DNA from: Monoplex corrugatus
Lineage: Eukaryota; Mollusca; Gastropoda; Littorinimorpha; Ranellidae
Length of the DNA: 64,000 nt
Reading direction: 5' to 3'
Assembly (NCBI GenBank): GCA_030674185.1
Contig: JAPXFY010000030.1
Span: 47,147,395 to 47,211,394, forward strand
Both the position numbers and the translations under genes were made by a program. Shown piece after piece: positions 1 through 9,449 of the stretch. Under the pieces are notes generated by a model. It worked only from the letters and a program-made list of their open reading frames with translations, had not been told where the DNA came from and ran no database searches. Position 1 is the first letter of the stretch; every line of letters begins with the position of its first letter.

Positions 1-435
1 CGCATGCAAGATGGCAGAATACCCAAAGACATTTTGTATGGCGAGCTTGCTACTGGCTCTAGACCCACGGGAAGGCCCATACTCTGCTACAAAACGTGTG
101 CAAGCGGGACCTCAACGCGGGTGACATTGCACCAGCAGGCTTCAAAGTGGTAGTAGCAGACTGCAGCAGCTGGCAGCTTGCCATCAATTCGGCCATCAAG
201 ACATTAGAGCAGAGGAGAGAGGAGAGTGGGAAGAAAGAAGAGCACGCAGACAACAGAGAGCAGGGTCAGTGCCTTCGGACGATACCGTCTTCACGTGCAG
301 CAACTGCAACAGGACCTGCCGTTTGAGGATCAGGCTCCACAGCCACAGCCGGCGCTGCAGTACCACTGCAGAATGACTCCCAAGGGGCAATCTCCATTGT
401 CTCCCGAGACAGACGGATGCCAATACAAATATATA
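1..435 (+). mobile_element. non-LTR retrotransposon 3' coding end (C-terminal tail with CCHC/C2H2-type knuckle)
   Basis: The plus strand reads as the C-terminal tail of a LINE polyprotein. It has a segment resembling 'RPTGRPILCYK', then 'VCKRDLNAGDIAPAGF' (about 96-150), an arginine/glutamate-rich stretch, and a zinc-knuckle-like CSNC...H.H..RRC pattern at about 290-355. These pieces lie in different frames, so the copy carries small indels. The upstream reverse transcriptase lies outside the window. A short AT microsatellite at about 427-443 separates it from the next element. No host function is implied. The family is not family A. Confidence 0.6.
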
Positions 436-444
436 TATATATAT

Positions 445-1402
445 CATAATCATCAGATGCTTTGCTGCATGGCGTTGGCGATTATGGACTTCCATCTGTC
501 TCTATCTATTTTTGCCTTAAGCATCTCTTCCACCCTCCCTGTCTTCAACCACTCTGCAAGTCCGTCTAGTATCTTTTCCATGGGTCTACCCGGTGCTCTC
601 CTTCCTCCAACTGTCCCATTGTGACCGGGTGTTCCAATTCCCCTTTCCTCATAAAATGGCCTATGTATGTTGCCTGCCTTTTTCTAATCTTCTTTATGAA
701 TGATCTACTTGTGTCTGCCCCCATCAAGACTGTCTTGTTTGTATGCTTTCCATCTTCTTGAATGTTGCTTTGGCTTGGCCGATTCTGCTGGCTATTTCTG
801 ATGTGCATCTGCCGTCTGGTGAAATGATCGTTCCCAGGTATTTAAAATTATCAACCTGTCTCAAGGTTGTGCCGTTTGCTGTTTTGCAGATTTCATGTTT
901 TTTACTGATCACCATGACTTCAGTCTTCCTGCTGTTTAGCTCCAACCCCTTACCTTTGCTTTCTATTTCTAGTATATTCACAAGTTTGTGTAGGTCCCTT
1001 TCACTTTCTGCAATTAGCACGGTGTCATCTGCGTATCGAATGTTGTTTATCATTTTTCCTCCAACCTTTAATCCGGGCTCTTCCTCTAGGTTTGTTATGT
1101 TGTTTTCGCTGCAAAATGAAAACAGATCTGGTAACAAAACCAAACCCTGTCTGACTCCTCATTTGATGTTTTGGAAAGACCTTATATCGTTTTCTATTCT
1201 TATTGCAGCTGTTTGTTCCCAATACATATTTCTGATTATTCATCTACCTTTTCCATCAATATTGAGTCTTTCTAGTCGGTTGATCAATTCTACGTCTTAC
1301 CCGTTCGAAAGCCTTGTTATAGTCAACAAAGCATAAATATAAATTCTTGTTCACCTCGATTGACGTCTCTATGAAAGTTCTTAGGATGTATATGGCATTG
1401 AT
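445..1402 (-). mobile_element. family A (RTE-like) LINE, 5'-truncated copy
   Basis: Read on the minus strand this is the 3' part of a reverse transcriptase gene. The open frame at 724-1143 contains the palm motif 'RYADDTVLIAESERDL' and 'NSRKTEVMVISKK'. The next frame (566-808) carries the family's tail motifs 'SFIKKIRKRQATYIGHFMRK'. The 3' end at about 445-470 is the family's GCGTTGGCGAT block followed by ATC/GAT triplets. The frame changes between segments, so the copy is dead. Its 5' end abuts a GATA/GT microsatellite at about 1403. Confidence 0.8.
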
Positions 1403-1420
1403 ATACAGATAGATAGATAG

Positions 1421-1473
<53 letters not shown>

Positions 1474-1519
1474 TGTGAGTGTGTGCGTATGTTGGTATGT
1501 GTGTGTATTTTTGTGTGTG

Positions 1520-1554
<35 letters not shown>

Positions 1555-1564
1555 TAGCGTGTGT

Positions 1565-1646
<82 letters not shown>

Positions 1647-1672
1647 GGTGTGTGTGTTGGTGTGTGTGTATG
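1403..1672. repeat. compound microsatellite (GATA)n-(GT)n
   Basis: A short GATA run is followed by about 250 bp of nearly pure GT/TG with a few interruptions. Long open frames of alternating Cys-Val or His-Thr here are consequences of the dinucleotide, not genes. Confidence 0.95.
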
Positions 1673-1915
1673 AGAGGAGAAACAGCACGAGTACTACCAC
1701 CAGCATCGCCAATATCACTACAAGTATACCGAATGACATCTTTTATATCAACATTGGTAAATATATGTGTTGTTAGATATGGTTTACACGCAAATTGTTT
1801 TTCAAGCCCAAATCTAAAACTATGATGAAAACACAACTGAAGGAAGTATCATACCGGATCGGTCGTGGCCCAGTGTTATAAAGAAACACGCTACCCATCG
1901 ACGGACTTCAGGGTT

Positions 1916-2065
1916 GGGGGGGGGGGGGGTTTGACAAATATGCTACTGGAGCAATGCTTCCCACGGGAAGACTCGGTGGGAGTGAAAAATGTGCTACTGG
2001 AGCAACGCTTCCCACTGGCAGACTTCAGGATGGAAGTGGAAAATATGCTACTGGAGCAAGGACAA
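1916..2065 (+). repeat. poly-G tract followed by ~52-bp tandem repeat (about 2.5 copies)
   Basis: A run of 14 G at 1916-1929 is followed by repeats marked by TGCTACTGGAGCAA at 1941, 1992 and 2046 (spacing 51 and 54 bp). The repeat ends where LINE endonuclease coding sequence begins. Confidence 0.75.
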
Positions 2066-2089
2066 AGGAAGGACGAAGAAAAAGAATGA

Positions 2090-3520
2090 CGAAACGTGCA
2101 AACATATCCAGAAAGATGACAAAATCTGAATGGCTCTCGAAGAAATATTTCAAAATATGTACCTTGAACTGCATCAGTGCCAGAAAAAAAACATATGAAC
2201 CATTGAGAAATTAGCATACGACTTTGATATACTGTGTCTACAAGAAACTAGAACACACCAAAAACATGATGGTAGATGACTGGCTATAGTTATCAAAAAG
2301 AACCTGTAAGACAAAGTGTCCACATTAGACCTAGAACGATGGTGTTCAAATTCTTGTGAACTGCCACGTGTACGCTTTCACACTCCAAACGAAAAACAGA
2401 AGAACATCGTACTCATCAATGCTTATGTACACGCAGGATCCTGTACCTAAAAACAACGTGGAATTTTTTAGAAGAAATTAAAGGTGAACTAGGAGACAGT
2501 ACTGTGGCATGCGGCAATCTCATTGCAAGATCTGTAATGTGGGATCAAAACTGAAGTAACACCCATAGACATGCTGTGGATGAGTTACTGTGCGATATCC
2601 AGCTCATCCAACTCACAACAACGTCACCAACCCATATGGGTGCAGAACAAGGAGACACAGACAGTACCACTGATATAGCACACATCTCTCCTAAACTAAC
2701 ACCACTAATGTGTGCAGAGACACTGAGCACACATGGCAGCGACCATCTTCTAGTGGTTTTCAGTATAATGAAACACATATCACCTAGAAACTCTGTATCT
2801 CTACCAAGAAACCCATCTCAATATGACAGTATACAATCTGATATTGTTTCTAAACTGAGAACTATGAAATCAAAATGGAAAACAGGAAACTATCAAACAT
2901 CTGGAAAACAACCACTCTGGTGGAACCATGACACAGAGACTGCCTGAAAAGAAAAACGAGCTGCTACAAAAACACGAAGAAGACATCGCTCAAACCATGA
3001 TAGCATTAGAAAAATGGACGAGTATAAAAGAAATATGGTCGGAACAGCAAATGGCAACAGACTCTAACGTGGAAAATCACGGATGGGACAGGCAGAAGAC
3101 TCCATTCAGCATGTGTGTCAATTGGCAGAGCTCAAAGGGATAAAGAATGGGAAAAACATCCAAACCATTTCAAAAATCTGTACAAAGCTATCATATCCAA
3201 CATTCTAGGGAGACACTGTCGTGAATGGCCAGAAGGCAAAACAAATGCAGAAATTCAGCTCCTTAGACGCTTTCAACCATGCCTTCACAGACAAAATGTG
3301 AGTCATCATATCATCGAACGTCTTACCCAAAAAGGAACAGAGAAAGTGGCTGGAAATCTACAATGAAAGGAAAAACAAGAGCTTTCATGAATCAGACCAA
3401 CATTGGTATCATCTCTAAAGTAACACCGCACAGACTCTTACAGCACGGAACGGAAACTGTTTGGGCTTTTCCTGAAACAGAGATAAAAGAAAAATGAAGA
3501 AAAGGAAAATACAACTGGAG
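2090..3520 (+). mobile_element. family C (I/Jockey-like) LINE, decayed copy with internal deletion
   Basis: The start reads as an APE-type endonuclease: 'KICTLNCISA' near 2150, 'ILCLQETRTHQ' near 2235, and 'GDTDSTTDIAHISPKLTP' with 'HGSDHLLVVFS' in the frame at 2576-2947. A linker with 'QPLWWNHDTETA' follows. The sequence then jumps to C-terminal motifs: 'GWDRQKTPFSMC' near 3085 and 'NQTNIGIISKVTPHRLL' near 3390-3440. The central reverse transcriptase and RNase H are missing, and frameshifts and stops are frequent. Known endonuclease LINEs have this order; the deletion is inferred from the jump. Confidence 0.7.
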
Positions 3521-3544
3521 AACAAGCAAGTTTGCCAAACGGTC

Positions 3545-3576
3545 TGTGTGTGTGTGTGTGTGTGGGGGGGGGGGGG
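3545..3576. repeat. (GT)n plus poly-G tract
   Basis: A GT run is directly followed by about 12 G residues, at the 3' edge of the decayed LINE. Confidence 0.9.
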
Positions 3577-3649
3577 CTGTTTGTTGACTGTTGTACAGAT
3601 ATATATGTAACTTTGTCATGACATGACATGTATATAATTATGTGTATTT

Positions 3650-3775
3650 CCTCTTTGCTGTTGTTGTTGTGCTGTTGTTGTGTTGTGTTGTTGTTGCTGT
3701 TGTGCTCTTGTTGCTCTTGCTGTTGTTGTTGCTGTTGCTGCTGTTCTTGTTGCTCTTGCTATTGTTGTCAACCTT
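3650..3775. repeat. (TTG/TGC)n trinucleotide repeat
   Basis: Imperfect TTG/CTG triplets run for about 125 bp. The leucine- and cysteine-rich open frames across it are low-complexity artefacts. Confidence 0.9.
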
Positions 3776-3879
3776 GTGGATATGGGTGTGTATGTCTGTG
3801 TGCGGGCATGTGGTCATATTCATGTATTTTGTCTCATTTGTACATTCATCTATGACATTTTCCTTTTCTGTATTTATTT

Positions 3880-3990
3880 GTTCACCTATTTACGTATATA
3901 CTTACCGCTTATTTACTTACATACGTATATACCTACTTACTTACTTACTTCTTTACTTCTTTACTTACTTACATACATATTTATTTCCTC
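3880..3990. repeat. (TTAC)n-rich tetranucleotide tract
   Basis: Repeated ACTT/TTAC units around 3915-3980 in AT-rich sequence. Confidence 0.7.
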
Positions 3991-4319
3991 TTTCCTTTCC
4001 TCGGAAGTGAACGACAGAATGGCAGGCCTATGATTAAGAAAATATTAGCTTTATCTAGTTGATAGACAGCTGAAGCTTTGTGCATTGACTGGAGTGTCTT
4101 TCTATTATGTGAGACGAGTTTATACAGACTAAGTACTTGTGTTGTTACTCAGACCTTTAATCATTTATTCATTTACTTTATATATGTATGTTCCTTTTTC
4201 TAAAGATAAGATACACAGATACAAAAGTCATTCACTTGTAACAAGGATTATTCCAGTGATAGTCTGATACAATACCAGTATAACATACAGACTAGGTAAA
4301 ACAGGATAGGTAGGGCCCC
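3991..4319. other. unassigned AT-rich sequence
   Basis: No open frame, RNA-like structure or recognisable repeat was seen. It lies downstream of the receptor gene, which reads on the minus strand, so it could hold its 3' untranslated region. No specific signal settles that. Confidence 0.4.
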
Positions 4320-4555
4320 ACGACCTGGTCAGCTCATGGGTTTATGCGCATGCTTAAGATATGTGCCATGATCACCATATACATGGCACCTGTGACTTTA
4401 GTGCATATGGAATTCGTTCCGAGCGTTGAGACGTCGTCTTCAGAAACTGAAACTGAATACATACATATTATATTCTGCACCCAAAGGAAGACAAAGAAGG
4501 ATAAACACATGATTAACAACACTCTTGCGGAGTATATACGAGAAGAAGAGTAGCT
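4320..4555 (+). repeat. dispersed repeat, partner of 47755-47935
   Basis: The segment 'GACCTGGTCAGCTCATGGG' through 'CTTTAGTGCATATGGAATTC' is closely matched at 47760-47880. The shared stretch is over 100 bp with scattered differences. At the second site it leads into family C LINE coding sequence, so both are probably pieces of one dispersed element. Confidence 0.6.
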
Positions 4556-4667
4556 CTAAAATCATACATGTTTAACTGGATTTCTTCAAAACAGGCAAAA
4601 TACATTCTTCTTTTCTGGCTAACAACATAGTTACTTCATTACAATGGACGATTATTACATTTCTATG

Positions 4668-5915
4668 TCAGACTGTTTTCTCAGACAATGATAATTGCAA
4701 CTTTATCTTCCGTAACAATATTTCTTCTCGTGCTTGTTGCTGTTGCTCTGTCACAAGTGTCCACAGATACAGCAGTGGGTTAAGTGAACAGTTGAATGGT
4801 AACAGGAACACAGTTATGGCCACGTAGACTTTGTGTGACACATCAATACCAGCTGAGACCATGATGCTGGTCAGTCCCACGAGGAACCAGCACACGGCAT
4901 CTGTCACAGCCATTTTTATTAACAGGTGACCTGAGGAATAAATTGACCTTTTGCTGGATTCAATCATTATTCGGTACTTTGGTATTTGTCTGTTGATGAT
5001 GACCTGACCAACCACAACCAATAAATACAAAAATACGTTCATTGCCACAATGACTGTGAACCACCTGAAAGTTTGTTTGGGGTTGTGATCAAATAAAGAG
5101 GGACAACAAAGTCCAGACTGACTATCAAGATCACAGTGTGACAGTCCAGGAAACAAAGGTGTCACTGACAATAAAAGTCCAATTAACCACGCCACACAAC
5201 AAACCATAGGTGTTAACCTACTGTGAAATCTCTCAGAGTTTGAAGGAAAATAAAGATCGATGATAAGATCTATTGTTAAGATCCAGATGAACAGGACTGA
5301 TGTCTCACTGGACAGAAAGCAAAGAAAGTTAGCAGTCTTGCAAGTCACACTGTTGGTCCAGGTGCGTTCAAAATGGATGTATTTTCCGCGAAATTGTTCG
5401 TTGGCTGCAGTAACAATACTGACATGGATTCCCATGGCTAAGTTAGCAAACTGTAAATGGGCAACAAACATGACAAAGGTGTCTCCAAACATGTTCTTTA
5501 CCACACGTGAAACAATAAAACACGCTAAATTACCTAAAATGCCGACCAAGCTAAATGACCAAAACAAAAGCCTATGTAGTTCAGAAGGTAACAAATGTGT
5601 ACAAGTGGACAGAAGAGGTTGTGGCGCTAAACACTTTATTTCACTGAAATGTTTAGCATATAAATTCCCACAACACACTTTGTAGTTTGATGAAAAGACA
5701 CGTTTTATATTACCCAATTCTGATAACATGCAAAGAGGAAAATCGCTGACTGGGTTATTTCTGATGTCTAATTGAGTTAGTTGGGGTGTATCTCTAAAGC
5801 CCACAGGTCCAATGCTTTTAATACAGGAATAAGATATATTCAAGTCATTTACCTGAGGCAAGTACATAAACAATTCATTGTTAAAAACTTCTAGACAGGT
5901 TTTCGATAGGATCAA
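4668..5915 (-). CDS. receptor segment 5: last leucine-rich repeats and seven-transmembrane domain
   Basis: Residues about 10-65 are further leucine-rich repeats. A hinge with Cys81, Cys82, Cys95 and Cys105 follows. Seven hydrophobic helices lie at about 114-138, 146-169, 193-221, 235-256, 284-308, 331-355 and 362-386. Cys192 and a Cys at 261-271 are placed for the usual loop disulphide. Helix 7 ends in NPLLY (379-383), the NPxxY motif. The helix 3 DRY motif is absent; 'TIDLIIDLYF' stands there. The short third intracellular loop and short tail (389-415) resemble leucine-rich-repeat receptors. The frame ends normally at 4668. Confidence 0.9.
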   Translation of the reverse strand: MILSKTCLEVFNNELFMYLPQVNDLNISYSCIKSIGPVGFRDTPQLTQLDIRNNPVSDFPLCMLSELGNIKRVFSSNYKVCCGNLYAKHFSEIKCLAPQPLLSTCTHLLPSELHRLLFWSFSLVGILGNLACFIVSRVVKNMFGDTFVMFVAHLQFANLAMGIHVSIVTAANEQFRGKYIHFERTWTNSVTCKTANFLCFLSSETSVLFIWILTIDLIIDLYFPSNSERFHSRLTPMVCCVAWLIGLLLSVTPLFPGLSHCDLDSQSGLCCPSLFDHNPKQTFRWFTVIVAMNVFLYLLVVVGQVIINRQIPKYRIMIESSKRSIYSSGHLLIKMAVTDAVCWFLVGLTSIMVSAGIDVSHKVYVAITVFLLPFNCSLNPLLYLWTLVTEQQQQAREEILLRKIKLQLSLSEKTV

Positions 5916-8534
5916 TTTTTTTCAGTGCATAATATACCCTGAACAGTTTACAGATCAATGAAGTTAAAGGGTTGTTGGATAAAACTAAATCCTTCAAATT
6001 AAAAAATTCTTGAATAACATCAAAGTTAATACTGTGCAGTTGATTATAGGACAGATCAAAAGACAGCAAATTTGAAAGATTTGCACGAGGTACATGTACA
6101 AGGGAACAATGTGAAAGATTCAGACTAATAAGGTATGTATTGTCACTGAAATTTGTCTCCATTATTCCTGATCCAGTCATCTCTAAAAATCGCAGTTGAG
6201 GAAAGAGACCAGCTGAGAAAGGTTGAGAACACAAGAATGAATGACCTTGACATAAACAGCCATCAGGGCACGTCATGTCACACAGCCAGTCATCATCACG
6301 CTGTGGACACTGACTCCAGCCATCACACAGGTGATCTCTATGTACACATATTCTAGAAGCTCGACATTGATAAAAACCATAACATGTCACAGTCTCACAG
6401 TCTTTTTCATCCTCACCAAATGTACAGTCAGAAAATCCGTTACAACGTGTGTACACAGGGAGACAGTACAACCAATCCTCAGTACAACGATAATGGGTGT
6501 CAGGACAATGCTCTTCAGCTTTCATTCCCTGTTGAGTAAAGAAACCTGTGCCATCTAGGTTCATGAGCAGTTGCTGCTTCTTATCCACTTTAACAAGATG
6601 CTTGAAGGAGTACTCATAGCAGTTGACTTCTTCAGAGTCATCTAGACAATTTGAGTAACTGTTACATCGTTGATTCTTCAATACACATTGACTATTGGTG
6701 CACAGAAACCCTTCACATGGCGGATGTTCACAGAATGATTCATCGCTGTTGTCTGGACAGTCCTGTCTGAAGTCACACAGCAGAGTGTAGGGCACCGTTA
6801 CAATGTCATCATCACACACAAAATTTTGAAGATATAACAGTATTTGTTGTAAGAAGACCTGATGTATTTGTCTTTGTTATCATGTTCCAGTAGGTGCACA
6901 ACTGTAAATACACAGTCGTTCTACATTGACTGTTGGGATCACATGACAAGAATGCGTGTGTTACATGACCATCTGGACAGTTAAACAAGGTCTGTCGAGT
7001 CTGTGTCAAAGCAGACGGTGATGAATGTACAACAGGAACGTCAACAGTGCGAACAGAAATTATGTTTTTTGACTGTGTGTGTATTTCACACACAACGTTA
7101 TCCCAGATATCCCATGTATATATTTCCATTGAGCAAAGGCCTATAACATTAATCTTTCCTGAATAAATGATTAAGTATGGCTCGGATGGCAAGTGATATG
7201 TATTGTAAAGAAAAGTGTTTCAGACCATACAGGAATCTGTCTATATATAAAAGGCACAGGAATAAAACCCACAGAAAGACCTATTGTCACAAGGAAACTG
7301 TCATGATTTTTGAAAATATGTAAAAAGTCGTCTGCTTCCTGCCTTGTTTTTATCGACCCAGTTTTCCACCCACTTTCTGACACTCATAAACTGCATTTCT
7401 AAAAGGCATAGACGTCTTCAAATTGACATATTTGAAGCACTTGTTGCGTGAAGCCACCAGTCCATGGCAACGAGGACTGCTGAAGGGACAGTGCTCTGTT
7501 TCATCCTGTCCATCTTCACACTCTGACACCAGGTTACAGTCCAAGTGACGCTGAAAACTCAAATAGCGGTCTGTAGAGCAGTTGAACAAACCATTATACA
7601 GCAGTTGAGGATAATCAGTTTCAGAATGATAAGAAAATATTATCTTGAGACAGATAGCAGAATTCCCACTTGATTTGTCAGTATGCTGGATGACAATTTT
7701 TGATGCAAAAAACACTAGCGGTGGTGTATAATACTCTTCGCTTAAATGAATAACACTTAAATGGTTTGTGTTTGTATTTCTGTGCAAAATTGATGTGTGT
7801 GCTTTAAGATTGAATTCAGAATGCAATGTCTGAAAGCTAACCATGGTGACAAATCCAAAGGGAACTTTCAACTCTTGTGCTAAAGTATACCTGGGATGCA
7901 TACACCAGTACGGAAATATTACGTCGCCAGAATGAGCCGATCTATATTTTATAGTTAGATCAATATTTGTAAGTAAGTGTATGTCAGTTTTGACTGCAGG
8001 AAGATTAAAATGCATAATATAAAAAAGGCCTGTAGATGACTCAACGGTTTGTTTTTCAAGAGAATGATAACTACATTTCAGACAGTTGCCATTATAAGAG
8101 TAGTACTTCAACTCATCAAAAAATGTGTGTGTTTCCCATTGTCTGTCAGTACACCAATATTCTAATCGCTGAAGACGAACTCGTATAACTATGCCCCGTG
8201 GAGCCTGTACACGTAAAAGACAGTAAACAGTAGAATTCGCACACAGTCCATACACCATTCCCTGTTGTTTACTAAAACTCATCAGTGATTCCTTCTTACA
8301 GTTGGCGACATTGACCTGACTGATTGTAGCGTTTGTGATGTTGTGGTTCATAAAGTAGTCCACACCAGGACAAATGTCAGTGATGCTGAAGTCACTGATG
8401 TTTCTAGAACTGTGGTAGCTAATACCGGCACACACCAGATGGATGCAGGACATCAATCCCAGTGCCAACAAGAACAAGGTATGTCCACTAAGACAGCGCG
8501 ACTGGGTAAGTACTGACTGTTGCACATGACCCAT
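4668..8534 (-). CDS. GRL101-like LDLa/LRR/C-type-lectin G-protein-coupled receptor (whole gene, four frameshifts)
   Basis: Read from 8534 down to 4668, five overlapping open frames give one collinear protein of about 1,290 codons. The order is signal peptide, CUB-like region, LDLa, C-type lectin, further LDLa modules, leucine-rich repeats and seven transmembrane helices. This is the architecture of Lymnaea GRL101 and relatives, surface receptors of the rhodopsin/LGR group; ligand unknown. No intron is needed. The frame changes at about 7350-7383, 7171-7192, 6812-6819 and 5881-5915. By eye two look like single-base losses and two like single-base gains, at short homopolymers, with no internal stop in the joined frame. 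It is either a functional gene with assembly indels or a recently inactivated one. The four-slip, zero-stop pattern favours assembly error. The start is the ATG at 8534, directly before a hydrophobic leader. Confidence 0.85.
5881..6819 (-). CDS. receptor segment 4: four LDLa modules and leucine-rich repeats
   Basis: Four LDLa modules occupy about residues 2-30, 40-67, 105-141 and 146-180. Each has six cysteines and acidic calcium-ligand patterns such as 'CPDNSDESFC' and 'CTFGEDEKDC'. A cysteine-rich LRR N-cap follows at about 184-197 ('CPDGCLCQGHSFLC'). Leucine-rich repeats then run from about 205 to 300 ('LISLNLSHCSLVHVP', 'LLSFDLSYNQLHSI', 'LKDLVLSNNPLTSL'). The frame fails at an A7 run (about 5917-5923), where six A would join it to segment 5. 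Confidence 0.85.
   Translation of the reverse strand: MCDDDIVTVPYTLLCDFRQDCPDNSDESFCEHPPCEGFLCTNSQCVLKNQRCNSYSNCLDDSEEVNCYEYSFKHLVKVDKKQQLLMNLDGTGFFTQQGMKAEEHCPDTHYRCTEDWLYCLPVYTRCNGFSDCTFGEDEKDCETVTCYGFYQCRASRICVHRDHLCDGWSQCPQRDDDWLCDMTCPDGCLCQGHSFLCSQPFSAGLFPQLRFLEMTGSGIMETNFSDNTYLISLNLSHCSLVHVPRANLSNLLSFDLSYNQLHSINFDVIQEFFNLKDLVLSNNPLTSLICKLFRVYYALKKIDPIENLSRSF
6812..7192 (-). CDS. receptor segment 3: end of C-type lectin and linker with partial LDLa-like cysteines
   Basis: The frame begins inside the lectin ('EPYLIIYSGKINVIGLC') and reaches its last cysteine in 'DNVVCEIHTQ'. A linker and a short cysteine cluster ('FNCPDGHVTH', 'SCDPNSQC') follow. It runs into segment 4 at a TTTT tract. 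Removing one T would restore the expected F-x-C start of the next LDLa module, so the slip is probably a one-base gain. Confidence 0.7.
   Translation of the reverse strand: MPSEPYLIIYSGKINVIGLCSMEIYTWDIWDNVVCEIHTQSKNIISVRTVDVPVVHSSPSALTQTRQTLFNCPDGHVTHAFLSCDPNSQCRTTVYLQLCTYWNMITKTNTSGLLTTNTVISSKFCV
7171..7383 (-). CDS. receptor segment 2: middle of C-type lectin domain
   Basis: The frame continues the lectin fold: 'SIKTRQEADDFLHIF' is the usual helix after GGKL, followed by 'FLVTIGLSVG' and 'PVWSETLFF'. The junction with segment 1 falls in a GGG run, consistent with loss of one base. The apparent start of this frame is not a true initiation site. Confidence 0.7.
   Translation of the reverse strand: MSESGWKTGSIKTRQEADDFLHIFKNHDSFLVTIGLSVGFIPVPFIYRQIPVWSETLFFTIHITCHPSHT
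7350..8534 (-). CDS. receptor segment 1: signal peptide, CUB-like region, LDLa, start of C-type lectin
   Basis: This 394-residue frame starts at ATG 8534. Residues about 17-37 are hydrophobic ('TLFLLALGLMSCIHLVCAG'), a likely signal peptide. Residues about 45-310 hold paired cysteines and beta-rich sequence that I take as CUB-like by position. An LDLa module follows at about 317-349 (Cys pairs, 'CEDGQDETEHC'). A C-type lectin fold starts at about 356 ('CHGLVASRNKCF', 'CQKVGGKLG'). The frame stops at 7350, immediately after the lectin GGKL motif, and the lectin continues in the next frame. Confidence 0.8.
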   Translation of the reverse strand: MGHVQQSVLTQSRCLSGHTLFLLALGLMSCIHLVCAGISYHSSRNISDFSITDICPGVDYFMNHNITNATISQVNVANCKKESLMSFSKQQGMVYGLCANSTVYCLLRVQAPRGIVIRVRLQRLEYWCTDRQWETHTFFDELKYYSYNGNCLKCSYHSLEKQTVESSTGLFYIMHFNLPAVKTDIHLLTNIDLTIKYRSAHSGDVIFPYWCMHPRYTLAQELKVPFGFVTMVSFQTLHSEFNLKAHTSILHRNTNTNHLSVIHLSEEYYTPPLVFFASKIVIQHTDKSSGNSAICLKIIFSYHSETDYPQLLYNGLFNCSTDRYLSFQRHLDCNLVSECEDGQDETEHCPFSSPRCHGLVASRNKCFKYVNLKTSMPFRNAVYECQKVGGKLGR

Positions 8535-9235
8535 AATGTCTGCCAGATAATCATCAGCTTTTGTTTTCGTTTGATACTACATTTCCAAAGTGTGGTCAGT
8601 TAATTATTCAGTAAGTTAGATTAGTAAACTAGTTAGCTACATTTCAAGCTTTGTTCACTCACAAATGTTGATTATGCATTAGTATGTGCAAAATCATGGT
8701 AGGCTAAGTGCGTGCTTTAGCTCGAAACACCAGCTTAGGCAGCAAAATACAGTTCAATTTCAATATGTTTAAGATGACTTACAACGTTTGCATAATTTCA
8801 CACTCGCTAAAACTACAAACACTACAATTGTCATCATATGGAGATTCAATCGATTAAAGAAACAGCACGAGGGTGTGGATGGGACACGGAGCAGTGTTTC
8901 AATCGATTAAAGAAACAAGATATAATGTATACAAGCCTTTTCTTTACTTCTCTTGCCAAGATTTAGTTTCCACAAGGTGTTGTTGAAATTTCTGAACACT
9001 TTGTTTAAACTTAACAACATTTCTTTAAAACGTTTTTTCATCGTTTTTAAACTATAGTCAAGTTCATGACTGCAACACAGTCATTCTATTAATGAATTAC
9101 AGTCATTTTATTAATGAATTCCACTACATGTGTTGAAAAGATTTTTTACATCCGACATAAGTAATAAGAATGCGTCGTAAAACATGTAAAACAGCCAGCT
9201 GGTTTTAACTGAATTGTGATGGCCTTTCTCTTTCA
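8535..9235. other. AT-rich sequence upstream of the receptor gene
   Basis: No gene was seen. It would contain the receptor promoter, but no clear TATA or initiator could be chosen. Two direct repeats stand out: TCAATCGATTAAAGAAACA at 8846-8864 and 8899-8917, and a duplicated TATTAATGAATT-containing block at about 9080-9120. Confidence 0.4.
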
Positions 9236-9292
9236 GTCTATCACTTTCAGTCTGTCTGTTTGTCTGTCTGTCTGTCTCTGTCTCTGTCTCTG

Positions 9293-9350
<58 letters not shown>
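9236..9350. repeat. (TGTC)n-(TC)n pyrimidine microsatellite
   Basis: TCTG/TGTC units pass into a TC run of about 50 bp. Confidence 0.95.
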
Positions 9351-9351
<1 letters not shown>

Positions 9352-9449
9352 CACGCTCTATCTCCCGACCTCCCCCTCCCCTTTGAGGTGGGTGGGTGGG
9401 TGAACTTTGTAAACATCCCTGTAGGACACACTGCAAGAATCAGTAGTTC

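Noticed and set aside
1381..1836. His-Thr and Cys-Val frames, also at 24000, 26200, 32250, 40763 and 54600
   Set aside because: Translations of GT/AC dinucleotide tracts.
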